Part shown: positions 45,492-55,884 of the stretch, piece by piece | Position numbering within the stretch: position 1 is the first letter of the stretch | Layout of the letters: each line of letters starts with the position of its first letter | Assembly (NCBI GenBank): GCA_033220425.1 | Contig: CM065649.1 | Location: 2,356,001 to 2,420,000, forward strand | Length of the DNA: 64,000 nucleotides | Direction: 5' to 3' | Origin: Lepraria neglecta | Lineage: Eukaryota; Ascomycota; Lecanoromycetes; Lecanorales; Stereocaulaceae | Position numbers and translations under genes: made by a program | The notes under the pieces: generated by a model | Databases searched by the model: none | What the model saw: only the letters and a program-made list of their open reading frames with translations | Told to the model about the DNA's origin: nothing

Positions 45492-45722
45492 ATGGCTCTA
45501 CAAAGTCCGCCCTTCTGCAATAGCTTACAGCTCTACAGATATCCCAAACATGTCTGGTCACCGGCGGGAGGATGGTACGCTCAGCCTGCGAACTGGAAGG
45601 CAAATACGGCGATAATGGGTGTGGTGGTTATTGGGATTACGGCAATAGCATGGAATATCAGTGCGGAGAGGGAGTTTAGGCACAAGATGCCTGAGAAAGG
45701 GCGGTTCTTTCCTAGCCGATAG
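45492..45722 (+). CDS. Small mitochondrial-type membrane protein, possible complex I accessory subunit
   Basis: A 76-residue frame starting at ATG 45492: MALQSPPFCNSLQLYRYPKH, then VWSPAGGWYAQPANWKANTA, a single hydrophobic segment IMGVVVIGITAIAWNISAE, and the C-terminus REFRHKMPEKGRFFPSR. The combination YPKHVWSPAGGWY plus one membrane helix and a basic, Pro-ending tail resembles fungal single-pass accessory subunits of NADH:ubiquinone oxidoreductase (NUUM-like). I am confident that it is a conserved small protein, less so of the complex I assignment. It is one of the few intact genes at the edge of the 40.6-45.3 kb decay zone. An upstream 5' exon is possible. Confidence 0.6.
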   Translation: MALQSPPFCNSLQLYRYPKHVWSPAGGWYAQPANWKANTAIMGVVVIGITAIAWNISAEREFRHKMPEKGRFFPSR

Positions 45723-46386
45723 TATTACACCCTATTCCAGATCCTTCGCAGAAGTGCTAGTCTAACACAGTGCTACAGTTGGAGCAGGCAGATCATAGAG
45801 CACGAACGAGCAGAAGCGGCGAAAGGGCAATAGTTACAAGGGATTTACGAGGATCATTGCAGGCGTTAGTCTATACAAATGGCTCATTACTGCTGCTTGG
45901 GACCACCTCTCATGCTATTCGCTGATGTATATGCCGTCAAGAAAACCCTTGCTGATGATCTCACCCGTGCAAAGATACTCTTTGAAGCACCCGTGAGAGG
46001 GTCTCGCCTGTTCTCGATTCGGCCTGTCTGGTGATCACCGACGAAATACGCCTAAAGTTTCCCTCAAGTGCTCTTGTTTGGGACATATGATATCCTTGTG
46101 CGTACCGTTTCGAGGCTTCTTGATCCCAGTGAGCACTAGGGAACGACCATCGAAACGCACAGACGCCCCTGCATGACAAAATCCCACATCTTGGTTACGC
46201 ATGCGCAGATCCTCTTTCGTATATGCAGAGGTCAGGTCGCATCTTTACTAAAATAGCCAGCATATGTCCTGTGTTTCGCGTCAAGGCGCATGGTACTTGA
46301 TCCAGCATAAATGTCTTATGATCTACATCTCCACAGCCTTCCAGGGTGGATCTTCAGGGTGTTTGAATTCATCTCCTGGAACCAAT
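45723..46386. other. Intergenic region, nothing recognised
   Basis: 664 bp between the small membrane-protein gene and the first secreted-protein gene. No signal beyond random short frames. Confidence 0.4.
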
Positions 46387-46986
46387 ATGTCTTTATTGAT
46401 CCTCTTGCTATTTGTACTCACCTCGTTCTTCTCTTGTACCATCGCACTATCGCTTACCCCGCCGGCCCTGATATTAGCATCCAACAAGTCATCATTACCC
46501 CAGCTCTCCAGTGCCTTCCCCAACGACTTGACCAACCTTACTCTACCATCAACCAACCTAACCGCACCACATCCACCCACAAACAAGACGGCGAACGACT
46601 CAGAAGACTGGCCTCCCCTGCCAATAAGTCGGCCCCTCGGAAACGATCTACACCTCCTCATCACAGCACTGGGTGACTGGAGAGCAACAGCCCAACGAGA
46701 TGGAATAGCAAAAGACCTTAACAAAATAGTGCTAGAAATCTTCCGAGAAGGTAGTCTTAGCGGCAATCTTAATACATTCGCCCATTCCTGTGGTATCGTT
46801 GATGTTGATTTTGGCGATGGACCTTGGATCATTTTGACAAGGGGGCAAGCTTGTCAGGTGGTGAGAGCTGTTCGAGAGATGATTGTGATGTATTCACCGA
46901 GAGAGATTCTGAGATCGAATATTTATCTTGGGGAGGATCCTATTGCGATGTTTAATATGACTTTCTCTGAAAAGCCTGGCAGTTGA
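46387..46986 (+). CDS. Small secreted protein A (tandem pair)
   Basis: A single exon of 199 residues starting MSLLILLLFVLTSFFSCTIA, a clear signal peptide. An Asn/Thr/Pro-rich segment with several N-glycosylation sequons (NKSS, NLTLP, NLTAP, NKTAN, NDSE) follows, then a compact C-terminal domain: LGNDLHLLITALGDWRATAQ, LNTFAHSCGIVDVDFGD, GPWIILTRGQACQVVRAVRE, MIVMYSPREILRSNIYLG, FNMTFSEKP. The in-frame upstream extension to 46264 would bury the signal peptide, so the start at 46387 is preferred. The gene downstream encodes a protein of the same size and layout, so they look like an old tandem duplicate. No known family; a secreted or wall-associated protein is inferred. Confidence 0.7.
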   Translation: MSLLILLLFVLTSFFSCTIALSLTPPALILASNKSSLPQLSSAFPNDLTNLTLPSTNLTAPHPPTNKTANDSEDWPPLPISRPLGNDLHLLITALGDWRATAQRDGIAKDLNKIVLEIFREGSLSGNLNTFAHSCGIVDVDFGDGPWIILTRGQACQVVRAVREMIVMYSPREILRSNIYLGEDPIAMFNMTFSEKPGS

Positions 46987-47497
46987 GGCGGCTGTTCACG
47001 ACATGCAGGACCATCCTCGCATATCATCCTGTTTTCCTGTTTTCCTGTTTTCCTGTGCTGCAGTGTCATGTACGATTATTCACGCCTTGTTTTCGGGTAT
47101 CCTCGAGATGATGCACGACCTTGAAAACGAATTTGGCATAACGGAATTATTCATCGAGGTGAAGCAAGGGGGCCTTGTGGTACACTATTTGGGCTTCGAA
47201 TTTTTTCAATTTCCAAATCAGCTGGTGGAGACACCGGGTTTTCGCGTGCACGCGACATGTTAAATGAATGTCTTTTGATGTCTGTATAAGCGTAATGCGG
47301 AAGCAGACAAGGCGCATGCTACAATAGCATCCGCGTTTCAATCCACGCGTGCGCATATCCCCTGCACATATGATACGCGCAGATCCGTTTTGTCACTGAT
47401 GCTGTGGACTCCAGTAAGTCGTCCGCCATAGCTCGGCTTCTAAAATTTTCTACCGTTCTCCAACAAATCTCCTGTATCCACAAATATCGAAACCAAA
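46987..47497. other. Intergenic region with an 8-bp tandem repeat
   Basis: 511 bp between the two secreted-protein genes. It holds the repeat (cctgtttt) about 3.5 times at 47028-47055. A short plus-strand frame (47003-47263) overlaps the repeat; it has a hydrophobic start but no family resemblance, and I do not call it a gene. Confidence 0.5.
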
Positions 47498-48085
47498 ATG
47501 CTACATCATCTACTCTTTGTCCTATCAATCTCCACCCTCATCATTCTATCAACAGCCCTCCCACCCACCCCACCAATCCCCTCACTCTTCCAGCTCCCAC
47601 CAATCCCACCTCCTCAATCCCTCACACCAAACAACACCACCCCCCACCCCCTCACCTGGCCAGTCCCCCTCCCCTTCCGCTACCCTGTTCCCGGTGTCTA
47701 CAACGAATACCTAACAATAACCTCCTACACCATCCCGCAACCCCTCCCAGACCTGAACACAATCCTCAACTCCATCTTCAAAATGACTCGACACATCAAA
47801 CAAGACGGTCCCCCGAGCGAAATCTTCTCATCGATTTGGGCCGAAACGCGGTATGTAAAATTCAGCTTTGTTTGCGAGCCTCAGCATAATATTGCAAGGG
47901 AGACGGGGTTGGATGTACTTGAGGGGCTTTGGAATGTTATCCGGACTCATGGCGTGGCGAATCTGTGGGACGTGGAGTTAGAGCAGCAGGGGTTTGAGGT
48001 GGGGAAGTTGAATTTGACGGTTGTGACTGGCTCGGGGTCTGGGTCCTTCGAACAGAATTATTCCGTCTCTATAGAGACTATGTAG
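47498..48085 (+). CDS. Small secreted protein B (tandem pair)
   Basis: A single exon of 195 residues starting MLHHLLFVLSISTLIILSTA (signal peptide). A Pro-rich segment (LPPTPPIPSLFQLPPIPPPQ) follows, then the C-terminal domain: LTITSYTIPQPLPDLNTIL, SSIWAETRYVKFSFVCEPQH, LDVLEGLWNVIRTHGVANLW, DVELEQQGFEVGKLNLTVVT. The C-terminal 80 residues align by eye with protein A (DVLEGLWNVIRTHG..LWDVEL..LNLTVV against QVVRAVREMIVMYS..ILRSNI..FNMTFS), with the same total length and exon structure. No known family. Proline-rich codons give the strand a C-rich bias for 200 bp. Confidence 0.7.
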   Translation: MLHHLLFVLSISTLIILSTALPPTPPIPSLFQLPPIPPPQSLTPNNTTPHPLTWPVPLPFRYPVPGVYNEYLTITSYTIPQPLPDLNTILNSIFKMTRHIKQDGPPSEIFSSIWAETRYVKFSFVCEPQHNIARETGLDVLEGLWNVIRTHGVANLWDVELEQQGFEVGKLNLTVVTGSGSGSFEQNYSVSIETM

Positions 48086-48397
48086 CATGAATTCTTTGGT
48101 TTATCGGTCTCACATCCGGATAATCTGCTGAGTTAAATTCCGTTGCAGGCTTTGGGCAACATGGTCCATGGCCCGTGGTATTAGACATGCAAACAATCAT
48201 CCATGACGTCTATCGTACAGTATCCTCGTCAAGAGACCCGCGAATCATGCACTGGACTGCTTGTAATCCCGTAGTAAACGCCAGTCGCTCATGCTCGCAC
48301 CAATACGAAACTCCATTTCTCACGCTCATGCCATCGTAAAACGTGCAGCCAATGGTTGTATCCCTTTGAAACCTACCTCGATCTCCCCACAATCTTA
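48086..48397. other. Convergent intergenic region
   Basis: 312 bp between secreted protein B and the converging MAK32-like gene. Nothing recognised. Confidence 0.4.
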
Positions 48398-49747
48398 TCA
48401 TAGTTTGTCCAACTCCACGGCCCTTAGCCATTCGAACCTCTCCTTTCTCTCCTCTGCTGTAAGTTCCGGGACGAACTTCGCGGGGTCCACCCGGTGGATC
48501 ATCGTACGCAGACGGTCGCTAGGTAGCTCGCCATTCCATCGTTCTTCCCCATCCCACTTTCTCGGTGTCAGCTTAGGCATGCCGACTTGTTCGATTGCAA
48601 AGCTGGCTGCGACAGTGCCGTACAACGCCGCGGCTTCGAAAAGATTGTAGCCACGCCAACATATGCTGCTGCCCAACTCTAGGCCGGCACAAAAGCCTCC
48701 TAAGAAGGTGTTGCCGCCTCCTGTAACATCGACAACTTTGTTCTTCCACTTCTTTTTTTCTTTCTTGCTGAGCTCCTTGAATGGTACGTGATATGCAGGG
48801 ACTGGAATAGCACGACCTTTGGTAAATACAGCACAACCTTCCTCGCCTTTGCGGAGGACCAGAGCCTTGTTAGGATCATTAAAGCCTTTAGCCTGAAGCT
48901 GCACACATTGTCCTTGGGTGGTCTTTAGATAGGTTAGTGCTTCGGCCCTAGAGAAATCCTCATCTAGCAGAGAGCCTGGTCCGTCTTGCCCACACTCTGG
49001 GGCAAGCTGAATATCTTGCTGGTCTTGAAAGAGAAGAGATACTTCGTGGGCATTGGGGGAAAAGACGTCAACATATTTTAGAGCTTCGTAAACGAAGACT
49101 CGGTTTCTGGGCTCACAAAACCCTTCCATCGGCTCCCATACGAAGATAGGCTTGGCGGAAGTTCTGTCGGACAATCCAGGGACGGAAGAAAGGAGTTCGC
49201 GGCGCCTAGCGAGTATGCCTTTGACGACTTCGACACAACGGCCAGGACCACAGATCAAATGGAAGACATTAGCAGTCACGTAATGGTCTGGAAGATTGAT
49301 GTGGTCAACTTGAATCCTGTCTGTCAGGAACTCGAAGCCTTGGGTGAATAACCGACAGTTAGCTTTAGAGCTTTCGGTCTGTGCATTTGCGAGAATTGCC
49401 TCTCACCTCTGATGCCGTTGGAATAAACGTTTTTTCCGCGGGTGGTTTCGCGTTCTGGAGTGTTAACGAAATGAGAGGATGACTTCCAAGACTCGATCTC
49501 GTCTCTTGTTGTTTGGGCGAAGTCTGATCCAGTGTGAACTACAAAGCCGACTTTGTCGGACTTCTCTCCAGGGTAGAACAGTCGTGCTCCCACCGTGGCG
49601 TACGTGCCAGCGCCGCCCAGAATGCCCAATTTAGGCGGACTTGACTCGGGGTAGACATCGTCTAAACATTAATTAATGAGGGTAATTACCAATCGAACCA
49701 GAAGACTCACCAAAGATGAGCATTCCCAATGAGACGATATGCATCAT
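48398..49747 (-). CDS. MAK32: PfkB-family sugar kinase-like protein (MAK32-like)
   Basis: Three exons (49747-49711, 49661 to about 49407, 49338-48398), about 410 residues. Start MMHIVSLGMLIF|DDVYPESS is followed by LGILGGAGTYATVGARLF, the N-terminal substrate-binding glycines of the PfkB fold. Next are VGFVVHTGSDF, ITANVF-like TANVFHLICGPGRCVEVVKG, PIFVWEPMEGFCEPRN, VFSPNAHEVSLLF, KALVLRKGEEGCAVF and VVDVTGGGNTFLGGFCAGLE. The last is the PfkB signature 2, but with Asn where active kinases have the catalytic Asp (GAGD), as in the Mak32 group. Yeast MAK32 is needed for stability of the L-A double-stranded RNA toxin-virus particles; its biochemical role is unknown. Introns are 49 and about 68 nt. 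Confidence 0.88.
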
Positions 49748-50253
49748 GGTTTTTTCATGGGCTTGAGATCAGGCTTTAGATGTGTGTAGCTTGGAATTTG
49801 AGATCCTTACCGAGAAGGACATGATCAAGGATTCGCTTCTCATATTGAGTTTGAAGGAGTGTTTATGGAAGATCATAGTTTTGAGTGACCAATAGCCAAG
49901 CTATCACCGTCTCTGGAAGGGTCCCAGGGGTCAAGAATTGGAGAACGCTTTGTTTCTTCGTGATCGTTAGCTCACTGTGCTTAAGCTGGTGGAGCTATCA
50001 GCCTTACCCGGTGCTCATCCATGGCTGCTGCACTAGCTGCCGGCTTGGCAATATTAAGTGGTCTGCATGCTGTGAGTTTCTTCACAGCCTGCATGAACCC
50101 CCTGAACTTACCACGACACTTTGAAATTGTTTGCGAAGTTATTGTGATTCTGAAATTGAAAATAAAGGTTTATCATCACACTGTGCTATCTTAGCGCGAT
50201 TACTGCTAGCTCCGCGCCCTGGCTCTGATTGGTCTATTTTCCTGTATACAATC
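49748..50253. promoter_or_regulatory. Divergent spacer MAK32-like / SRV2
   Basis: 506 bp between divergent genes, with both promoters. A possible extra first exon of the kinase gene (ATGTCCTTCTCG followed by gtaagg, near 49825) lies here but could not be joined in frame. Confidence 0.4.
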
Positions 50254-52093
50254 ATGTCTCAAATGAACTCCCTCACGACCCTTATAAAGCGGTATGCTAC
50301 AGCTTCTTTGTTTGCTACGAATCTCAAATTAGCCGCTTGGCCCTGGTCGAATGCTTCTACTCCAACATGCCTAACAAGGTCTCTCGCGAGCAAGTGGCTG
50401 ACTGGGTGCGCAGGCTGGAAGCTGCAACGTCCCGTCTGGAGGACATGGTGCCTAATGTGAATGATTCCGCAGCTTCAACAAATGGCATCGAGTCAACTAC
50501 GGGTCAAGGCATGACGGCGGCAGATGGGATGGGTCAAGCAAGGGGAAATGCTCCTCCACCACTCAGGCACATGGAAACGTTACCTCCGACTATCGATGAC
50601 TTCGACGCTACGATCAACGGCGAAGTCAAGACTTTCGTCAATATGAGTGAGGAGATTGGAGGCTTGGTGGCAGAGCAGGTACGCAAGAAGAGATGGCTTT
50701 TTGAAAGCGTTAGGCAGATATTCAGAGACTGACATTCTGGCTACCAGTCTGCTGCTGTACTCCGAGCCTTTGCTGCAGAGCGCAAGTTCCTAATCGTAAC
50801 GACGAAAGCCAAGAAGCCGGAGATACAGTCGCCCGTCTACATGGAGATTTTGAAAGAGCTACAATCAATGATGGGCGCGGTCAACGACATTCGAGAAGCC
50901 AATCGAGCCTCACCACTTTTTACACATTTGACTACCGTTTCAGAAGGCATCGTCATGCTTGGTTGGATTACTGTCGATCCGAAGCCCGCGGATTTCGTTA
51001 CTGAGTGCTTGAGCAGCGCCCAGTTCTACGGCAATCGTATCATCAAGGAGTACAAGGAGAAGTCAGTAGCCCTGCCAACAACATTTCTTAGAAGTTTACT
51101 AACGCGTTCTCCAGGGACCGAAAACACGTAGAATGGGTCAACGCTTTCTACAACATATTCAAATCCCTGGCTTCATACGTCAAGCAGCACTACCCATCGG
51201 GCGTGACTTGGAACAATCAAAACGGCATCGACCCTCAGGAAGCCCTTAAACAAGTACAGTCTGGTCAAATATCTCGATCTCCACCGCCATCAACCGGCCC
51301 TGCACCACCTCCGCCACCTCCATTGCCTTCATTCGATGGCCTTCCACCACCACCCCCGCCAGTGCCTCCCAATGGCACTGGTGCTTCATCAGATTCTTCC
51401 GACATGGGCGCTGTTTTCGACCAGATCTCACGAGGCTCAGACGTTACATCACACCTCCGGAAAGTCGACCCGTCAAGCCAAACCCACAAAAACCCGTCGC
51501 TTCGCACCTCTTCTGCCGTTCCCCCGGCCCCCAGCCGCTCCACCTCTCAATCATCCTCACGGAGCATCCCCAGCAAGAAGCCCAAACCAGAGAGCATGCG
51601 CACCAAGAAGCCTCCAAAGAAAGAGCTAGAAGGAAACAAATGGCTGATCGAGAATTATGACAATCCCGGACAGATGATTGAGATAGAAGCCGCCATCAAC
51701 CACTCACTCCTCATATCTCGCTGCACCAAGACCACCATTCGCGTCATCGGCAAAGCAAACGCCATCTCCCTTGACAACTGCACACAAACCTCTCTGGTCA
51801 TCGACTCACTCGTCAGCGCCGTCGATGTGATCAAATGCCCGAAATTTGAAATGCAGGTGCTCGGTATGCTGCCTACTATCATGTTGGACCAGGTTGATGG
51901 CGCCGCGATCTATCTGAATAAAGAGACGCTGCATACGACTGAGGTTTACACCTCCAAGTGCACCGGGGTCAATATCAATATGCCGGGTCAGAGCGAGGAT
52001 GAGGACTATGTGGAGAAGCCGTTGCCGGAACAGTTAAAGAGTGTGGTGAGGAATGGGGTGCTTACTAGTGAGATTGTCGAGCATGCTGGATAG
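50254..52093 (+). CDS. SRV2: Adenylyl cyclase-associated protein (CAP/Srv2)
   Basis: Exons 50254-50291, 50414-50678, 50748-51061 and 51115-52093 give 531 residues. The start MSQMNSLTTLIKR|LEAATSRLEDMV across a 122-nt intron matches the N-terminal RLEAAT(S/R)RLE motif that binds adenylyl cyclase. The helical N-domain follows (LRAFAAERKFLIVTTKAKKP, FYGNRIIKEYKEKDRKHVEW). Then come two proline stretches (PAPPPPPPLPSF, LPPPPPPVPP) that bind profilin or SH3 domains, a Lys-rich WH2-like part, and the beta-helical CARP domain (KWLIENYDNPGQMIEIEAAI, ISRCTKTTIRVIGKANAISL, EVYTSKCTGVNINMPG) ending LKSVVRNGVLTSEIVEHAG. CAP recycles ADP-actin from cofilin and links Ras to cAMP signalling. All splices restore conserved sequence. 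Confidence 0.95.
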
Positions 52094-52621
52094 GAGATAC
52101 AGCGCGTGGTCTTGAAGAGAGGATGAATCCGTCACTGTAGCATATCGATTGGCGTCTTATAACTGTCAGCCACGCATTGAGGAGAGGCATGGAACTGGAT
52201 ATGAGTAATATGCCCTGATTGCAGCCGCGAAACACCGCTCATCAGCCTTCGACTTCTACCATTGTCTTAGCAATAGAACAAGAATTTGAACCACCTAATG
52301 CTTGACTTCATATTGCAAAACACGTTCTCGAATGGAAGTAAACCTGACTTTACCAGGTGTTTGCGTAGAAACTCAGGAGCTCACTGTTCCGGGACACTGT
52401 CCCAATATGTTGCTTGTACTTGCCACAGAATCGGAACGGCAATCACAAGATCGTTTTAGGATCCGAACGAGATTCTTTGCAGACCGAGAAGTTTTGGCTA
52501 CAAATGCTCAATCCTTGTTGGTAGTATACCGGCATCCATACGATCACTAACTCTATACAGACAATGCTCGCTATGCAACACGCCACGCCCAATGCAAAGA
52601 TTAAGAAACTCGGCACAATGA
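52094..52621. other. Convergent intergenic region SRV2 / TEP1
   Basis: 528 bp between converging genes. A plus-strand 82-codon frame (52302-52550) has no family resemblance. Confidence 0.4.
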
Positions 52622-54522
52622 CTATACGTCCTTCGGCCCACTCTCCTCCTTGAATGTCTGCCCAGGAACACGCTGTTCGGCCTCTGGTAGCTCTTTAGTA
52701 TTCAAAGCTTTCATCTGATCCAGAACCCCTGCTACCTTACCCAAACCCACATCTTTGACCATGCCGGGGCTGTGAGAGGGGCTTTTCATCTTCTCTATTC
52801 CTAGATCAACCTCCGGCACACTTCCATCCACACCTAATTGATTGTCATCTGCTGGTGATGTGGGTGATGATATGGAGATAGTAGGATGCTCTCCGCTCTT
52901 AATATGCGGGATATGGTCCTCGCCCTCTGGTCCATGCGCCCTTACGCCAACTTCGGAGTCATTATCGTCGTCTTCTTGAGGCTTGACGGCTTGATCTTTG
53001 AGATCGACTTCGCTGCTGGCTCGGCTAATGTTCGCGCTTGATGGACTTTCGGTTCTTAGGCCGAGATCCTTTCCTAATGTCGAGTGGCTCTCTTGATGTG
53101 CTTTTGTCCAATCTGCTGGTTTGGCCTCGGGAATTGGTTCCCCGATCTTCGGTTCTGTGATGATCTTAGAAAGGGTGTTTTGCCGGTCAGGAGCGGCGCG
53201 CCATACGACTGCTAAGCGATCTAGTGCGCGGATTCCCTTGCGTACGCTGCCTTTTATGCCGTCCATGGCGTCCCATTCAATTTCGAAGACGCCGCTGTCA
53301 GGGAGGTCCTTAGGGTCTGACGAGTTTGTGGGATTTGGTAGGGAAGTTGCGGGATCAGACGAAGTGGTTAAGGAGTGTTGGGATTCGAAGAAAGCGTTGA
53401 ACCAGACGTGCGCGACTGAGGTGACCATTGTGAAGCCGTATGTGGCTTTATTGCGGCGCTCGAAGTCGATGTTGATGTCGGAGGTGGGGAGGATTATTGG
53501 CTTTGCTGGGCGGAATATGACGGCGCTGGCACCGGGTTCGGAGGCCGCGTTTGAGGAGGAGTCGGTTTTGGTGTTTGTGGAGGATTGAGCTTTGGTTTCG
53601 CGGAGAGGGAGTGTCTTTTCGTTGAGGTGGTCTGATAGCGTTGTAGATTCTGCGGTGCCTTGTGATGCAGCATCCATCACCATTCTCTCGTCCTTGCTGA
53701 ATGTGTGAAACGTCTTGATCGTCTTCCCCTCGTCGACGTAGCCCTCGACCGCAGCTTTGACCCCATCTCTTAATCCCCATACATGCACTTCCAGTATCTC
53801 GATCTGCCTTTCCACATATACTTTTCCGTGTTTCGTCCACCAGTCGACGTACCCTATCCATCTTAATTGACTTGGTATACTAACTCCACTCCCAAAGCCA
53901 CTTCTCATTCTTCTGGCTGTAAATCTCATCAGCGCATCCTCCACCGTCCAGCCCTCCTCACTGATTAAATAGCTACAGGCCACAGTCCCACTCCTTCCTT
54001 TCCCAGCCTTACAGTGTACAACAACCACCCTATCTTTAGTATCTGGATCTTTCAGCCAGTCCCTGGCACTGGCCATGATGTTGGGTATTAACGCGAAAGG
54101 TGGTGGATGGTGGTCTGGCCAGGGGTAGTGGTGTATTCGATTGTAGACTTCTTTGTCTGGGTAGCCGGTGCCTTCTGCGCGAAATTCCCATATTGCCCAC
54201 TTGTCGCCGTGTTTGTAGTCGAGGAACTTGACGAGTTGGTCGGTTGGGTTGCGGTAGGCACGCTGTGGGTAGGTGGATGAGGGGCCGGATGTGGCGATGA
54301 CTGCTCAAAGGTCAGTCCGCAAAGTCTTGGTTCCTCCTTTTGCATCAATTGCTTGGTGGACGACATTTGGGGCTGCGTACTGTTATCGGTCACGTAGCAC
54401 AGGTCGAGGCCTGCCTCTGGATGGCGTGATCGAGGACCTGCTACAATCTGACGGAGAAGAGAAGCCTGCTATCGTCAGCTTTTCATGCCATTTCCATAGC
54501 CAGTCCCGCACTTGCTCACCAT
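52622..54522 (-). CDS. TEP1: PTEN-type phosphoinositide 3-phosphatase
   Basis: Three coding exons (54522-54520, 54447-54381, 54300-52622), 582 residues. The first coding exon is the ATG alone; after a 72-nt intron the protein reads IVAGPRSRHPEAGLDLCYVT, the conserved N-terminus of fungal PTENs. The second intron falls at DN|IIATSGPSSTYP. The catalytic P-loop is VVVVHCKAGKGRSGTVACSY, with Cys and Arg of HCxxGxxR and the two Lys that favour 3-phosphoinositides. The WPD-like loop is HYPWPDHHPPPFALIPNIM. A C2-like region (FNAFFESQ..VFEIEWDAMDG) and a long acidic Ser/Pro-rich C-terminal tail follow. It removes the 3-phosphate of PtdIns(3,4,5)P3, opposing PI3-kinase signalling. Confidence 0.93.
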
Positions 54523-54945
54523 ATTTACTGAATGGTCAGCTCACGTGCTTGGCTTGTATGTAACCACCCTTGGACAGGAAAGCTATTACGAGCAACTAGG
54601 GGGTAAGGGTATCTGAGTAAGTAGATTGGCCTTTCACTATGGTCTTCAATGGAGCATCGAAAGGCTGTGGCACATGTGGGGAGCATTGCAAACAAAGCGC
54701 CAACAGCCTGGCTCAAAGTCCTGGCTCGTTGGTGCGTCATCGACCGACATGCCGGCGCTAGCAGGGGTAGCTTTGTGCCTGAAAGCTGAAGGTCAGGCAC
54801 TCAAGGGATCTTGTTCATGCTTCCTGCAAGGGAGCTTTGAGACTCTTTCATCCCAGTCACAGAATTAGTATTGCGCGGTATAAAAATGACTCGAGGACCT
54901 CCCAAACCACTCACATCCCCCAAACCACTACCAATTCCTCTCGCC
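54523..54945. promoter_or_regulatory. Divergent spacer TEP1 / BSP-family gene
   Basis: 423 bp between divergent genes. No motif was assigned. Confidence 0.35.
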
Positions 54946-55884
54946 ATGTCTGCCGCTCCCAACGGCCCCACTCCCTCTCCCCTCCCCATTCGCTCCTCTT
55001 CCTTGAAGCATCATCGCCCGGAGGATAAGAAATATGTAGAAGAGGAGTAGAATCTCTGCTTCTCGTCAAATCCTAGTCACTAACAAAGGTCCAGAGAGGC
55101 TGCATCAACGACTCGTCCACATCCCAAGCCTACTCTTCCAAAGTGCAAGCTTCGTCTCATCTGTCAAGACCTCGATCATGCCGGTGCCAACATCTTCTTC
55201 AGTCATAACAACCCGTCCACTTCCCTTTCCAAAGCTGTCGATGGTGTCCTCTCCATCTTATATAAGCCCACCAAAACCAATGATCACATTCCTCCAACAC
55301 GCTCCGTCAGTGTGACTCTTCGCTCCATGGGCGGTGTTGCCTACACGACCGGCTCCGACATCGACGATGATCACAAAGAGATCCACTTCTCGCTCGACTA
55401 CATCAAAAGTATCAAATCGGAGAGACAGAAAGAGGAAATACAAGGGGTTCTTGTGCACGAAATGGTCCACTGCTGGCAGTGGAACGGAATCGGCACAGCC
55501 CCTGGTGGACTGATAGAAGGTATTGCAGACTTTGTGCGATTGAAGGCCGGACTAAGCCCACCCCATTGGAAGAAAGAAAATACAGGGAAATGGGATGCTG
55601 GGTACCAGCATACAGGGTACTTCCTTGAATGGATTGAAGACAATTGGGGTGAGGGTAGCGTGAGGAAAGTAAACGACGCACTGAAAGGCAAGAAATATGT
55701 AGAAGAGGAGTTCTGGGAGCAGTTGTTCCAGAAGAAAGTTGAAGATTTGTGGAAAGAATATTCGAAGGATCTACCAAATCCAAAGCCGAAGGGGAATGGA
55801 GAGAAGCCTAAGGCTGTTGAAGAAGAGCAGGAGAAAGCTTCCGATCTTCCAGACAGCGGTCTCAAAGGCGAGGACCCGGCGTGA
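54946..55884 (+). CDS. Basic secretory protein (BSP) family putative metallopeptidase
   Basis: The conserved part is open from about 55068 to 55884. It reads LPKCKLRLICQDLDHAGANI, FFSHNNPS, SVTLRSMGGVAYTTGSDIDD, DHKEIHFSLDYIKSI, GVLVHEMVHCWQWNGIGTAP and GGLIEGIADFVRLKAGLSPP. HEMVH plus the downstream GLIEGIAD (Glu/Asp) are the presumed zinc ligands of the BSP family, known from plant pathogenesis-related proteins and fungi. A Lys/Glu-rich C-terminus ends the protein. The N-terminus is uncertain: a plausible first exon starts at 54946 (MSAAPNGPTPSPLPIRSSS) and joins over an intron with a ctaac branch site to the conserved part. No signal peptide is seen with this start, so a cytosolic protein is possible despite the family name. 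It is divergent from TEP1. Confidence 0.78.
55027..55710 (+). repeat. 21-bp identical direct repeat (first and last copies)
   Basis: The 21-base string beginning aagaaatatgtag and ending agaagaggag occurs at 55027-55047 and again, identical, at 55690-55710. Both copies are read as KKYVEEE in the BSP gene's frames: the first just before a TAG in the presumed 5' exon/intron area, the second inside the coding exon. Confidence 0.85.

Noticed and set aside
47003-47263. Possible third small secreted protein between the tandem pair
   Set aside because: The hydrophobic start comes from the 8-bp tandem repeat, and the rest does not resemble either neighbour.
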